The translations under genes and the position numbers were made by a program. 64,000 bases of DNA, from NCBI GenBank assembly GCA_020436935.1, contig JAGQWX010000002.1:62001-126000 (forward strand), in the 5' to 3' direction. The DNA comes from Saprospiraceae bacterium (GTDB taxonomy: Bacteria > Bacteroidota > Bacteroidia > Chitinophagales > Saprospiraceae). Of this stretch, positions 34,386-43,537 are shown piece after piece (the first letter of the stretch is position 1; each line of letters starts with the position of its first letter). Below the pieces are notes generated by a model. The model was not told where the DNA came from. It was given only the letters and a program-made list of their open reading frames with translations, and searched no databases.

Positions 34386-34799
34386 ATGAGTATGAAAATC
34401 AAACTCGAATCTACATTTGGTGAACGCAATTATAAAGGCACCAACGAAAGAGGACAAACCGTACAGTTTTCCGGTAACAAAGAGGCTGTCAGCCCTATGG
34501 AAACAGTCTTGATGGCAGCGGCGGCCTGCAGCTCTATCGATGTAGACCTCATTCTCAAAAAAATGAGACAAGATTTTGTTGGACTGGAAGTACTCGCCGA
34601 TGCAGAAAGAGCTGAGGATGAGACGCCAGCTGTTTTCAAAAAAATTCACCTTCACTATATCATCAAGGGACGAAATCTCAAAGAAGACAAGGTCAGAAAA
34701 GCTGTCGAAATGAGTATTGAAACCTACTGCAGCGTTTCTAAAATGCTGGAGAAAACTGCAGAGCTTACCCATAGCTTTGAGATTGTAGAAGCAGAATAA
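34386..34799 (+). CDS. OsmC-family protein, second paralogue
   Basis: 137 residues. Active cysteines: Cys48 (AAAACSSIDV) and Cys115 (ETYCSVSKM). It belongs to a different branch of the OsmC family from the protein at 24865. Peroxide reduction is inferred from the family. It lies 32 bp upstream of the transsulfuration enzyme on the same strand, so both may be cotranscribed and share a link to sulfur metabolism. Confidence 0.9.
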   Translation: MSMKIKLESTFGERNYKGTNERGQTVQFSGNKEAVSPMETVLMAAAACSSIDVDLILKKMRQDFVGLEVLADAERAEDETPAVFKKIHLHYIIKGRNLKEDKVRKAVEMSIETYCSVSKMLEKTAELTHSFEIVEAE

Positions 34800-34831
34800 T
34801 ATCCATTCAAACTCCTGAAAGTTTTAAGTTT

Positions 34832-35995
34832 ATGAAATTCGAAACCATTGCAATTCGCACGCAAACCGAAAGAGGCAAACAAAATGAGCATTCTACGCCC
34901 ATTTTTGCCACTTCCAGTTATCTTTTCAATGATGCGGATGAGATGCGAATGATATTTTCAGATGAGATGCCGGGCAATGTGTACAGCAGGTATACCAATC
35001 CCAGTGTGCGTGAGTTTGAGAACAAAATAGCCCTTTTGGAGCATACCGAAGACGCCAGAGCAACCACTACAGGGATGGCGGCAATATTCACTGCCTTTGC
35101 GTGCTTGCTGGGACAGGGAGACCATGTACTTATGTCGCAGGCAGTTTTTGGGTCTACCATCAAAATTATGGAGAACTTTTTCTCCAAATGGGGCATTACC
35201 TATACCCTTGTCAATTCAGAAAATGCAGAGGACTGGGAAGAATTCATTCTGCCCAATACCCGATTGCTTTACTTTGAGACCCCTTCCAACCCAGGCTTGC
35301 AAATATTCAGACTCCAGTCATTTGCTGATATGTGCAAAAAACATGGCATCATCAGTATTGTTGACAATTGTTTTGCAACACCGTACCTGCAACAGCCAGC
35401 GAAACATGGCATCGACATGGTCATCCACAGTGCCACAAAGTATATAGATGGCCAGGGAAGGGTGATGGGAGGTGTCATTGCCGGTAAAAAGGAGCACATA
35501 ACTGCCATTGAGCAATTCATGAGGAATGCTGGTCCAAGCCTTTCTCCTTTCAACGCCTGGGTATTGAGCAAAAGCCTGGAAACGCTGGCCGTGAGAATGG
35601 ACAGACACTGCAGCAATGCATTGGCCCTCGCAGAGTGGCTTTCGGGTCAGGACAAAATCAAAAGAGTGAGTTATCCATTTCTGGAAAGTCATCCGTCGTA
35701 TGAAATAGCCAAACAGCAAATGAAGGCAGGTGGTGGAATTGTAGCATTTGAACTTGACGGAGATTTGCAGATGGGCAAAAACCTGCTCAACAACATCGGC
35801 ATGTTATCCATGTCAGCCAATTTGGGGGACACAAGATCAATCATCACCCATCCTGCTTCAACAACACACTCAAAACTTACGGAAGAGCAGCGCAAATTGG
35901 TAGGAATCAATGCGAGTCTGATCAGAGTTTCTGTAGGACTGGAGCACATTGATGATATTATTGCAGATGTCGAACAAGCATTAATTAAAGCTTAA
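34832..35995 (+). CDS. metZ: Transsulfuration-family PLP enzyme (O-succinylhomoserine sulfhydrylase-like)
   Basis: A 387-residue PLP enzyme of the Cys/Met metabolism family. Schiff-base Lys in HSATKYIDGQGRVMGG; also YSRYTNPSVREFENKIALLE, ATTTGMAAIFTAF and the C-terminal THSKLTEEQRKLVGI with RVSVGLEHIDDI. O-succinylhomoserine sulfhydrylase (MetZ) is the best fit because of the HSATKYIDGQGR stretch, but cystathionine gamma-synthase or gamma-lyase cannot be excluded. Assignment within the family is moderate. Confidence 0.9.
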   Translation: MKFETIAIRTQTERGKQNEHSTPIFATSSYLFNDADEMRMIFSDEMPGNVYSRYTNPSVREFENKIALLEHTEDARATTTGMAAIFTAFACLLGQGDHVLMSQAVFGSTIKIMENFFSKWGITYTLVNSENAEDWEEFILPNTRLLYFETPSNPGLQIFRLQSFADMCKKHGIISIVDNCFATPYLQQPAKHGIDMVIHSATKYIDGQGRVMGGVIAGKKEHITAIEQFMRNAGPSLSPFNAWVLSKSLETLAVRMDRHCSNALALAEWLSGQDKIKRVSYPFLESHPSYEIAKQQMKAGGGIVAFELDGDLQMGKNLLNNIGMLSMSANLGDTRSIITHPASTTHSKLTEEQRKLVGINASLIRVSVGLEHIDDIIADVEQALIKA

Positions 35996-36079
35996 GACGA
36001 ACTTTTTATATACTTTTACGATTTAATTGGGTAGGAAAACTAATTCACAATCAACTATTTCAGAAATTAATACGAAGTC

Positions 36080-36424
36080 ATGTTATTGACCATATTCAAA
36101 TCTAAAATTCACCGTGCCACCATTACAGAGGCAAACCTCAACTATGTAGGTTCAATCACGATAGATGAGGACTTGCTGGATGCGGCAAATCTGATGGAAG
36201 GCGAAAAGGTGCAAATCGTGAATAATAACAATGGCGAAAGAATTGAAACCTACGTCATTAAAGGCGAAAAAGGATCAGGCCAGGTATGTCTCAATGGGGC
36301 AGCTGCAAGAAGAGCAGAAGTCGGAGATGTGGTCATCATCATTTCTTATGCGCTGATGACTCCGGAAGAAGCCAAAAATTTCGTCCCTACAGTCGTATTC
36401 CCAGACGAGCAAAACAGACCTTAG
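36080..36424 (+). CDS. panD: Aspartate 1-decarboxylase
   Basis: Makes beta-alanine for pantothenate/CoA. 114 residues, normal. It is made as a proenzyme that cuts itself between Gly24 and Ser25 (NYVGSITID) to form the pyruvoyl cofactor; this site is intact. [19 protein letters not shown] is the typical C-terminal stretch. Followed 11 bp later by the flippase-like gene. Confidence 0.95.
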   Translation: MLLTIFKSKIHRATITEANLNYVGSITIDEDLLDAANLMEGEKVQIVNNNNGERIETYVIKGEKGSGQVCLNGAAARRAEVGDVVIIISYALMTPEEAKNFVPTVVFPDEQNRP

Positions 36425-36435
36425 ACAAAAACCAG

Positions 36436-37461
36436 GTGAATAAAAAAAGGCTCTTAAGTTTCCTTGGCTTTCTCACACTTGGATTGGTCATACTTTATAT
36501 GGTCTATGCCAGACAACAAGCAGCCTATCTTTCAGAATGCGCTTTAAAAGGTATTGCAGAAAAAGACTGTAGTCTCATCAATAAAATTGGAAATGACCTC
36601 AGAATAGCGAAATGGCCGTACTTTATTGTAGCCATTGGTTTTTTTATCCTTAGCAATGTATTTAGGGCATTAAGATGGAACCTCATGACAAAACCAATGG
36701 GATATCCACTAAAGTTTGTCAATTCTTTTGGAGCTGTAAACATAGGGTATTTCACCAACATGGCCTTACCGCGCATAGGAGAACTGATCCGCGCCGGTGT
36801 TTTGAGCAGATATGAAGGCATTCCCACAGAGAAGGCATTTGGCACCATCATCACCGAGCGTATTGTTGACATGATCATATTTTTACTGGTGTCGGGCCTG
36901 GCGCTATTGTTTGCATTCAAAAAGGTTTCGACATACCTCCTGGAAAAGGGACAACTCAATACCAATCAGTTCCTGATACTGGGATGTATTGCTTTACTAG
37001 GCGTTTTATTGGTGTATATTTTGATTAAAAGCAAGGATAGGATCGCCAAAACAGCTTTTGGTGCGAAAATTGTACACTTTTTTACTGGCCTTGGCAGCGG
37101 ACTGACCAGCGTACTGAAAATGGAGCATAAGTTTTTGTTCGTTGTTTACAGTATCTCGGTTTGGGTATGTTACTTTTTTGTCACATACATACCGTTTCTT
37201 GGCCTGGATGTTACGGCTAACTTACCGTTGGAGGCCGGTTTGGTGACCTTGTTTTTGGGAAGTATTGGCATGGTCATTCCTTCTCCGGGTGGCATAGGAA
37301 CCTACCAATTCATGGTGTCTGAATCACTTGTCTTGTATGGGGTTTCAGGCGCTGATGGTTTCAGTTTTGCCAACCTCAACTTTTTCTTTGTTTCCATTTT
37401 GGGTAACATCATCGTGGGACTGGCGTCATACATCATACTTCCTTTGTACAATAAGAAATAA
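36436..37461 (+). CDS. Lysylphosphatidylglycerol-synthase-TM-type membrane protein (UPF0104)
   Basis: A polytopic inner-membrane protein of 341 residues with about 8-9 helices. The GTG at 36436 ([20 protein letters not shown]) is the likely start; the frame is open into panD, but that part is panD in another frame. Motifs such as [54 protein letters not shown] and [16 protein letters not shown] match the flippase-like domain family of unknown function. No catalytic synthase domain is attached. It starts 11 bp after panD and ends 4 bp before rfaE2. Confidence 0.85.
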   Translation: MNKKRLLSFLGFLTLGLVILYMVYARQQAAYLSECALKGIAEKDCSLINKIGNDLRIAKWPYFIVAIGFFILSNVFRALRWNLMTKPMGYPLKFVNSFGAVNIGYFTNMALPRIGELIRAGVLSRYEGIPTEKAFGTIITERIVDMIIFLLVSGLALLFAFKKVSTYLLEKGQLNTNQFLILGCIALLGVLLVYILIKSKDRIAKTAFGAKIVHFFTGLGSGLTSVLKMEHKFLFVVYSISVWVCYFFVTYIPFLGLDVTANLPLEAGLVTLFLGSIGMVIPSPGGIGTYQFMVSESLVLYGVSGADGFSFANLNFFFVSILGNIIVGLASYIILPLYNKK

Positions 37462-37465
37462 TAGA

Positions 37466-37978
37466 TTGATCAACGACAAAATCCATATTACTCCACAATC
37501 CCTATCTTCTGCATTAGCAGAGTCTAAAGCGCAGGGCGAAAGAATCGTTTTTACCAATGGTTGTTTTGATCTGTTGCACGTAGGCCATGTTGCATATCTT
37601 GAAGAAGCGAAAAAGCTTGGGGACAGACTTGTTGTAGCGCTCAACAGTGACGAATCTGTGAAGAAGCTGAAAGGAACGAATAGACCAATAGTCAATCAGC
37701 ATGACAGAATGAAAGTCATTGCTGCCCTTGCGTCTGTAGATTTTGTGACAGTGTTTGAAGATGACACACCATATGAAATTATAAAGTTGATTATGCCGGA
37801 TGTGCTTGTAAAGGGGGGAGATTGGTCCGTTGATCAAATTGTTGGCAGTGATTTGGTCCTGGCCAATGGGGGAGAGGTAAAGTCATTAAAATTTATCGAG
37901 GGCTCCTCCACTACCAATATAGAACAGAAAATTATCCTGGGGTATCTGGCCAGATTTTCTGAAAGCAAGCAGAAATAG
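37466..37978 (+). CDS. rfaE2: Heptose-1-phosphate adenylyltransferase (RfaE2/HldE C-terminal type)
   Basis: A stand-alone nucleotidyltransferase of 171 residues that adenylates D-glycero-beta-D-manno-heptose 1-phosphate to ADP-heptose, or a close relative. Signatures: [19 protein letters not shown] (the HxGH site), [20 protein letters not shown] and [11 protein letters not shown] start 4 bp after the flippase-like gene; the longer frame to 37328 lies inside that gene. The kinase half (RfaE1) is absent nearby. gmhA and an HddC-like gene lie 30 kb away, so two nucleotide-heptose routes may exist. Confidence 0.88.
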   Translation: MINDKIHITPQSLSSALAESKAQGERIVFTNGCFDLLHVGHVAYLEEAKKLGDRLVVALNSDESVKKLKGTNRPIVNQHDRMKVIAALASVDFVTVFEDDTPYEIIKLIMPDVLVKGGDWSVDQIVGSDLVLANGGEVKSLKFIEGSSTTNIEQKIILGYLARFSESKQK

Positions 37979-38527
37979 TTTCGGCACCGCTGGCTTCGGC
38001 ACCGCTCAGCCACCTTGCTAGTTGAATTACGAATCTTCAATTACGAATTACGAATTATTTTTCCCGCAGATATACGCAGATAAACCCGCAGATTTTCGCT
38101 GAAAATTGGATGATAATACTAGATACCATTTCCCTTTTCCCATCTCCCTCTTCCCAAAGACCTATCCCAAGATGCCAATACGCAAAAACGCCAACATGCA
38201 AAAGTGCCATGGCTTCGGCACCGCTCAGCCACCTTGCTGTTTTAATTACGAATCTTCAATTACGAATTACGGATTATTTTTTCCCGCAGATATACGCAGA
38301 TAAACCCGCAGATTTTCGCTGAAAATTTCATGATAAAACCAGATTCCTTCTCCCATCTCCGATCCTGAACATTAAGGGAACCAGTCCACATTTTCCCTTT
38401 GATTTTTCTCGCAGAGGCACAGAGACGCAGAGGTTTTTGCAACTACCCCAAACGGCAACTATCCAAAATGCTATCTCCGATCTCCCATTTCCGATCTCCC
38501 ATCTCCGATCTCCCGGCTTCAAGTATT
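37979..38527. repeat. 549-bp intergenic region built from several short repeats
   Basis: Lies between two convergent genes. Two near-identical copies of a 126-bp composite (37992-38117 and 38211-38337) start with GGCTTCGGCACCGCTCAGCC, pass through AATTACGAATCTTCAATTAC and CGCAGATATACGCAGATAAA, and end TTTTCGCTGAAAATT. Also present are GCAGAGGCACAGAGACGCAG (38411-38430) and 3 tandem 14-mers ATCTCCGATCTCCC (38473-38514, the middle unit with one change; each is about two 7-mers). Words like these are scattered through many bacterial genomes as intergenic repeats. No gene is supported. Confidence 0.85.
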
Positions 38528-40879
38528 TTAAGCAATGATTTGCGCCCTAAGTGATTCCTGCGGAATACCAAAAGCATCGACCAGACCCTCGACATCATTC
38601 CTGAAATCCTGCGTCAACTTATGTAAGACCCGTCTGATTGCCTTCGTTTTGCTGCCATTCATGTATTCATTCTCAAGATAAAAACCCTTGTTCTCAAAAA
38701 TATTATTGAGACCGTAGTAGGTGACAATTTTTGTGAGCATTTCCTTCTCAGCTGATTCAGGAAGACCTGACAGTGTTTTCAGCATTTCCCGATAAACCAG
38801 TCGCTCGACATAGGCCTTGGCCAAATCAATCATGTGGATTTGGCACTTCAGGAATGCATCGTAAGGATTGATTCTCTTTTTCAGGTAATCCCTCATCCTT
38901 TCTGAAAGACTGATCAGGGTTTTTTTCTCGCGGTATCTCAATGCATCAGCGATAAATTCTTCGGAGGTGAGATGTTCCAGAGAGGTGTTTCTCGTAAAGT
39001 ATGGATTGTTTTCAGAGAAGGTAAAGGACAGTTTTCCGAACAAGTATTTGATCACAGAAGAAAACCCATCATCGTGGAAGGATTGTTTAAACTCGGTAAG
39101 CAATCCTTTAGCCACCAATTGAAGCAATACCGTATTGTCCCCTTCAAAGGTTGTGAAAATATCAGAATTGGCTTTTAGATCAGAAAAACGATTTTCCTGC
39201 AAATATCCTTTCCCACCGCAAGCTTCCCTGCACTCCTGAATGGTATCAGTTGCCAGCCAGGTCGCCATGGCTTTAAGTCCGGCAGCCTTGGTTTCCACCT
39301 TTCTCTTATCGAATTCTGTCGCACCATGGAGGTAATATTCGCGAAGATTCGTAAGTGCAAAATGGAAGGCAATGTTTTTGACAATCAAAGGAATGAGCCT
39401 TTGCTGATGACTTGGATAGTCCATGATCAATTGTTCGTCTTTGCCTTCCTGACCAAACTGACGCCTTTTTAGCGCGTATTTTACAGCGATGGTCAGGGCT
39501 GTTTTGGCTGCACTAATTGCACCATGCCCAACGCAAATGCGACCGGCCACCAAGGCACCCAACATGGTGAAAAACCTCCTGTTTTCATTTTCAATAGAAC
39601 TGACGTATTTGCCTTGATCATCAATTCCACCATATCTGTCGAGCAGGTTTTCGCGAGGAACACGCACGTGGTCAAACCAAAGACGCCCATTGTCAACTCC
39701 GTTGAGCCCCATTTTATAGCCGCAGTCTTCTACGCGGATGCCCGGCAAGAGATTTCCCTTTTCATCTCTGTAGGGAACGATAACTGCATGGATGCCTTTA
39801 TGTTCGCCATGAACTATCAACTGAGAAAATACAACAGCCATAGACCCATACATTGTGTTGCCAATGTATTCTTTTCCTGAAGTATATGTGGGTGAATTGA
39901 CTTCGATTTCATCGGTTTCCGGCAGGTATGTTGCCGTAGTTTCCAGGTCTTTCACATTGGATCCGTGGCCGGTTTCCGTCATCGAAAAATTGCCCAGCAA
40001 TTGGGCTTTTCCAATGGGCTCAATGTATTTTTTGAGATGTTTCTCCGTTCCTAGCCCGTGGATGGCACCACCAAAAAGACCAAATTGTACTCCGTATTTC
40101 ACGGTCACATTGAGATCGTGGGTGGCAAGCATTTCGAATGCAGCCATGTAATCACCTGGCTTGCCTTGTCCTCCGTAGGCTTCCTCAAAACCCAGTGAAC
40201 CGATGCCTTGTTCAGCGAGCATCAAAACGATGTCTTTGACTTTATTGCGGTGTTCTTCTTTATTGGTGATGTGGCCATAGCTGAATGCCGGGTCTCTCAA
40301 GAGCTTTTTGACTTTTCTTTTGGTCTCCCCATATTTACCGTCCAGGATGAGTTGCATTTGATAAGGATCAAAGCTCAATTCTCTGTTTTGGGGTTGGATG
40401 GCACTGTTGTCCAGCAGCATCAACATACTCTTCAGGCCTTCTTCGTTGTTAACACCCAGTTCGTTTTCTATGTCCTGTAAGGCCTTTAAGACCTTTGGAG
40501 AATCCCAAATCTGGTCACTTTTATAGGTGGTGGATGCTCTTGCCATTTCCAGACCTAACTCAGCAAGATTGAGTACCTGACCTTCAGGCAATAGTTCCGA
40601 AGCATTTTTCATAGCATTGAGCCATGATTTAAAGAGTTCTTCTGACGGCGGATGTTGAGGATTTGTAAAATTAATGAGGTATTCTTTGTCCTCCTGTGTG
40701 AGGAAATCAAACTCATTTAGTTTTTTATGGATGAGCTTCATTTCAGAGGGACTGAGCACACTATCACTCCATCCGACATAAAAAAGTGGTAACATAGACA
40801 AAATTCCAGGGGTAATCCGGGCATTCAAAACTTCGGGCATATGGCTGCGATTTTTAATTTCTTCAATACACACCAGCAT
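38528..40879 (-). CDS. Large acyl-CoA oxidase/dehydrogenase-family protein
   Basis: 783 residues from the ATG at 40879; the frame extends to a TTG at 40900. FAD-binding oxidation of acyl-CoA. An N-terminal alpha domain, a middle beta domain (LLGNFSMTETGHGSNVKDLE) and a C-terminal helical domain with REACGGKGYLQENRFSDL and SDIFTTFEGDNTVLLQLVAK are seen. The EGDNTVLLQ stretch and the length resemble acyl-CoA oxidases more than short acyl-CoA dehydrogenases. The catalytic Glu is the one in FEGDN. Chain length and electron acceptor are unknown. No other beta-oxidation gene is nearby. Confidence 0.88.
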   Translation of the reverse strand: MLVCIEEIKNRSHMPEVLNARITPGILSMLPLFYVGWSDSVLSPSEMKLIHKKLNEFDFLTQEDKEYLINFTNPQHPPSEELFKSWLNAMKNASELLPEGQVLNLAELGLEMARASTTYKSDQIWDSPKVLKALQDIENELGVNNEEGLKSMLMLLDNSAIQPQNRELSFDPYQMQLILDGKYGETKRKVKKLLRDPAFSYGHITNKEEHRNKVKDIVLMLAEQGIGSLGFEEAYGGQGKPGDYMAAFEMLATHDLNVTVKYGVQFGLFGGAIHGLGTEKHLKKYIEPIGKAQLLGNFSMTETGHGSNVKDLETTATYLPETDEIEVNSPTYTSGKEYIGNTMYGSMAVVFSQLIVHGEHKGIHAVIVPYRDEKGNLLPGIRVEDCGYKMGLNGVDNGRLWFDHVRVPRENLLDRYGGIDDQGKYVSSIENENRRFFTMLGALVAGRICVGHGAISAAKTALTIAVKYALKRRQFGQEGKDEQLIMDYPSHQQRLIPLIVKNIAFHFALTNLREYYLHGATEFDKRKVETKAAGLKAMATWLATDTIQECREACGGKGYLQENRFSDLKANSDIFTTFEGDNTVLLQLVAKGLLTEFKQSFHDDGFSSVIKYLFGKLSFTFSENNPYFTRNTSLEHLTSEEFIADALRYREKKTLISLSERMRDYLKKRINPYDAFLKCQIHMIDLAKAYVERLVYREMLKTLSGLPESAEKEMLTKIVTYYGLNNIFENKGFYLENEYMNGSKTKAIRRVLHKLTQDFRNDVEGLVDAFGIPQESLRAQIIA

Positions 40880-41008
40880 TTTCCGCGTGTTATATATCAA
40901 CGTTGCGGCACAAATACTGTTGCAATTGTATATTTTCGAAAGTTAAACAAATAAACCCACTTTGCCGTTCAGCAAATAGCAGCCGAAAATTATTTTAAAT
41001 TACAATTA

Positions 41009-41156
41009 AACTGATCAGAAATAGAATTGTCCACATCGATGCTGATAAAATGAATCATATCTTCGTTACAAATACTCGCTGGAGGCACCACTCCAGCTGT
41101 GTTTTGTGCCTTGATCTGATCGCATCCAAAATGGACATTCCATATCCGATCAGTAT
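41009..41156. repeat. Palindromic dispersed element, copy C
   Basis: About 148 bp. The left end AAACTGATCAGAAATAG and the right end CATATCCGATCAGTAT are imperfect inverted repeats and match copies A and B. The central block TCTTCGTTACAAATACTCGC, hairpin GCTGGAG-GCACCA-CTCCAGC (41078-41097) and GTTTTGTGCCTTGAT aligns base for base with copy A. In the hairpin, one C-G pair of copy A is a T-A pair here (covariation). Confidence 0.7.
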
Positions 41157-41182
41157 AAAGAAATCTTCAGGAATTTGCTGCG

Positions 41183-41213
41183 TTTGTATTCCGGGGACAA
41201 ATTGCTATTTTTG
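41183..41213 (+). promoter_or_regulatory. Consensus Bacteroidota promoter
   Basis: TTTG (41183-41186), 19 nt spacer, TATTTTTG (41206-41213): a full match to the -33/-7 consensus, 21 bp before the TPR lipoprotein ATG. Confidence 0.75.
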
Positions 41214-41234
41214 GCACCTATTTAAAAATGACGT

Positions 41235-42659
41235 ATGAGACACATTTTTGGGATTTTATTGACATTTTTGGTTATTGCAGAATCTTGTGCGCCAAAAACA
41301 AAAGAGGTAATAACGACAGCTCCTGTTGAACAGAAGATTGACTACAATAACCCTTGTCGCAAGCTCGAAGATTTGCCTCCTGCAATTAGAGAAGAAACAG
41401 AGAATGCTTTCGTGCTGTACCAGGATCAGATGCGTTTCAAAAGATACGAAGCTGCCCGCGATATTTGGAAATTAGCTTATGAAATGGCGCCCGGTGCAAA
41501 TGGTAAAATAACCCGTCATTTTTCGGACGGGGTCACCATTTACAGTGAACTGGCAAAAGCAACCGGTGATGAAAACCTAAAGAGGAAATATGTTGATACC
41601 ATCAAAATGATCAATGCCAAACTTGAAGAGTGTTTTGGTGTAGATGGCACACAGATGGCCAGAAGAGCGTTTGATTATTATTACAATCTTGGGGACCTCA
41701 TTCCGGAAGAAGAACAATTTGAGACCTTCACCAAGGCCATTGAAATGAATAAGGAGCAAATGGTTTACTTCACGGTCAATCCATTTACCAAATTACTTTT
41801 CGACAGGGCGATTGACAGAAAAATCAGTTTTGAAGAAGGCAGAAGATATGCCAACATCATCCTTAAATCTATTGAAAACGGCACTAAAAATTGCAAAGGC
41901 CAGGAATGTGAAGGTTGGGATATTGTGAAAGATTATGCACCGGATCGCCTGGAAGCACTGGAGGGTATAGATGGATTTTATGATTGTGCTTATTATGCTG
42001 ATAAGTATTATGCACTTTTCAAGATGTATCCGGACAGTTGCGACATCATCAATACTGCTTATTCAAGAATGCTGAGGGGAGATTGTGATGCAAACGATCC
42101 CAGATTGGTTGAAGTAAAAGCTGCAAAAGATACCAAGTGTTATGTGGCTCCTCCGACGGCCGGACCGCTTAGGCAAGCATACGATGCATACTCTGAAGGT
42201 AAGTACAAACAAGCTGTTGAATTGTTTGAACAGTATGTCAATGAAACAGACGATGATGAGAAAAAGGCAAAATATTTGATCCTGATAGCCAAGATCTACT
42301 ATGGTGACATCAAAAACTTCCCTCAAGCGAGAAAATACGCTTATGAAGCAGCCAAATACAAATCAGGATGGGGAGAACCTTATATGCTGATTGGAAAATT
42401 GTATGCCTCCAGTGGTCCATTGTGTGGACCGGGTAGGGGATTTGACAGTCAGGTAGTGACATGGCCTGCCATTGATATGTTTGCCAAGGCAAAAAGCATT
42501 GACCCCTCAGTAGCTGGTGAGGCGAACACTTTTATTGGAAGATATGCCAAATATATGCCCAGCAAAGAAGATATATTTTTGAGGAGTCTTAAAGCCGGAA
42601 GTTCATATTATGTGGGGTGTTGGATACAGGAATCGACAACTATAAGGACGGCAGACTAG
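41235..42659 (+). CDS. TPR-type lipoprotein of unknown function
   Basis: A 474-residue exported protein: signal peptide with a lipobox-like ESC (Cys18), then helical repeats that look like tetratricopeptides (NAFVLYQDQMRFKRYEAARD, AYDAYSEGKYKQAVELFEQY, YLILIAKIYYGDIKNFPQAR). Several Cys pairs and a conserved Bacteroidota C-terminus (PSKEDIFLRSLKAGSSYYVG) are present. It probably scaffolds an envelope complex, but the partner is unknown. A perfect promoter lies just upstream; the SOD gene follows after 100 bp. Confidence 0.75.
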   Translation: MRHIFGILLTFLVIAESCAPKTKEVITTAPVEQKIDYNNPCRKLEDLPPAIREETENAFVLYQDQMRFKRYEAARDIWKLAYEMAPGANGKITRHFSDGVTIYSELAKATGDENLKRKYVDTIKMINAKLEECFGVDGTQMARRAFDYYYNLGDLIPEEEQFETFTKAIEMNKEQMVYFTVNPFTKLLFDRAIDRKISFEEGRRYANIILKSIENGTKNCKGQECEGWDIVKDYAPDRLEALEGIDGFYDCAYYADKYYALFKMYPDSCDIINTAYSRMLRGDCDANDPRLVEVKAAKDTKCYVAPPTAGPLRQAYDAYSEGKYKQAVELFEQYVNETDDDEKKAKYLILIAKIYYGDIKNFPQARKYAYEAAKYKSGWGEPYMLIGKLYASSGPLCGPGRGFDSQVVTWPAIDMFAKAKSIDPSVAGEANTFIGRYAKYMPSKEDIFLRSLKAGSSYYVGCWIQESTTIRTAD

Positions 42660-42760
42660 GAGTTTTCTGAATTATTGACTACCTTAGAGGACAGATATAT
42701 TTTTTGTGAGGTCAATAAACTTTACCAGGTTACCTCACGTTAAGACTTAAAAGAAAAAGA

Positions 42761-43516
42761 ATGATGAACAGGAGGATTTTTGCAAGAAATGCAGGATTAT
42801 TGACTTTAGGAGCCGCTACACTTCCATTGATTGCTTGTAAAAATAAAGAGGGAAATAGCTTTGAAGCAGAAAGTCCTGCTATGCCTCAACCAGTATTCCC
42901 ATTTGAATTGGCACCACTTTCTTTTGCTTATAATGCGCTTGTTCCAATTATAGATGAACAAACCATGATGATCCACCATGACAAACATCACGCCGGATAC
43001 GTCACAAAGTTGAATGCAGCTTTGGAAAACAGTGAGATGAAATCTCTTCCATTGTTAGAAATTTTGCAAAAGGTTTCTGATTCTGAGGCTGACACAGCCA
43101 TTAGAAACAATGCAGGTGGACACTTCAATCATCAATTGTTCTGGGAAGTTTTGACTCCTGGTGGTAAGAGCATGCCTGAAGGAAAGCTTGCTGAGGCCAT
43201 CACCAGTGATTTGACTGGTTTTGATGCCTTTAAAACCAGCTTTGCCGATGCAGCTTCAAAGGTTTTTGGATCCGGTTGGGCCTGGTTGATAGTAAATGCT
43301 GATAAGAAACTGGAGGTTGTTGCCTCACCCAATCAGGACAATCCATTGATGAGCGGTGTTGTTGAAAAAACGGGTATTCCAATTCTTGGAATTGATGTTT
43401 GGGAACATGCTTACTATCTCAATTATCAAAATAAGAGGAAAGATTATATCGACGGTTTTATGGGCCTTATCAATTGGGACATGGTAGCCGCGCGATATAC
43501 CGCTGCAATGGGATAA
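42761..43516 (+). CDS. sodA: Exported Fe/Mn superoxide dismutase (probable lipoprotein)
   Basis: Converts superoxide to hydrogen peroxide and oxygen. 251 residues, about 50 longer than cytoplasmic SODs because of an N-terminal export signal: NRRIFARNAG with an Arg pair, a hydrophobic stretch LLTLGAATLPL and a lipobox-like LIAC (Cys26). It may therefore be a Tat-type lipoprotein. Metal ligands are intact: His72 (TMMIHHDKHHAGY), His124 (GGHFNHQLFW), and Asp/His in GIDVWEHAYYLNY. The NQDNPLM Gln is closer to the Mn form, but metal choice cannot be settled. Export would protect the envelope from superoxide. Confidence 0.9.
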   Translation: MMNRRIFARNAGLLTLGAATLPLIACKNKEGNSFEAESPAMPQPVFPFELAPLSFAYNALVPIIDEQTMMIHHDKHHAGYVTKLNAALENSEMKSLPLLEILQKVSDSEADTAIRNNAGGHFNHQLFWEVLTPGGKSMPEGKLAEAITSDLTGFDAFKTSFADAASKVFGSGWAWLIVNADKKLEVVASPNQDNPLMSGVVEKTGIPILGIDVWEHAYYLNYQNKRKDYIDGFMGLINWDMVAARYTAAMG

Positions 43517-43537
43517 AGGGTGAAGTTTCGCAGAAAT

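Larger units (their letters stand above)
40880..41234. other. 355-bp intergenic region with repeat copy C and a strong promoter
   Basis: Between divergent genes. It contains the third palindromic element (41009-41156) and a consensus promoter for the TPR lipoprotein (41183-41213). No gene is supported; an open frame at 41050-41238 is an accident of the repeat. Confidence 0.6.

Noticed and set aside
34799-34831. SAM riboswitch before the MetZ-like gene
   Set aside because: Only 32 bp separate it from the OsmC gene and no riboswitch fold can fit; the gap before OsmC shows none either.
36286-36435. N-terminal extension of the flippase-like gene into panD
   Set aside because: It is panD read in another frame; a GTG right after the panD stop gives the family start.
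37328-37465. N-terminal extension of rfaE2 into the flippase-like gene
   Set aside because: The residues are low in structure and read the other gene out of frame; the TTG at 37466 fits the family.
38106-38322. Two short open frames in the repeat region
   Set aside because: They run through the duplicated non-coding words and have no coding character.
37979-38527. Possible CRISPR array
   Set aside because: The repeats are two long direct copies and a 14-bp tandem run, with no regular repeat-spacer pattern and no cas genes.
41050-41238. A 62-codon open frame on the plus strand
   Set aside because: Most of it lies in the palindromic repeat and the promoter of the next gene; composition is random and the frame is not shared with the other copies.
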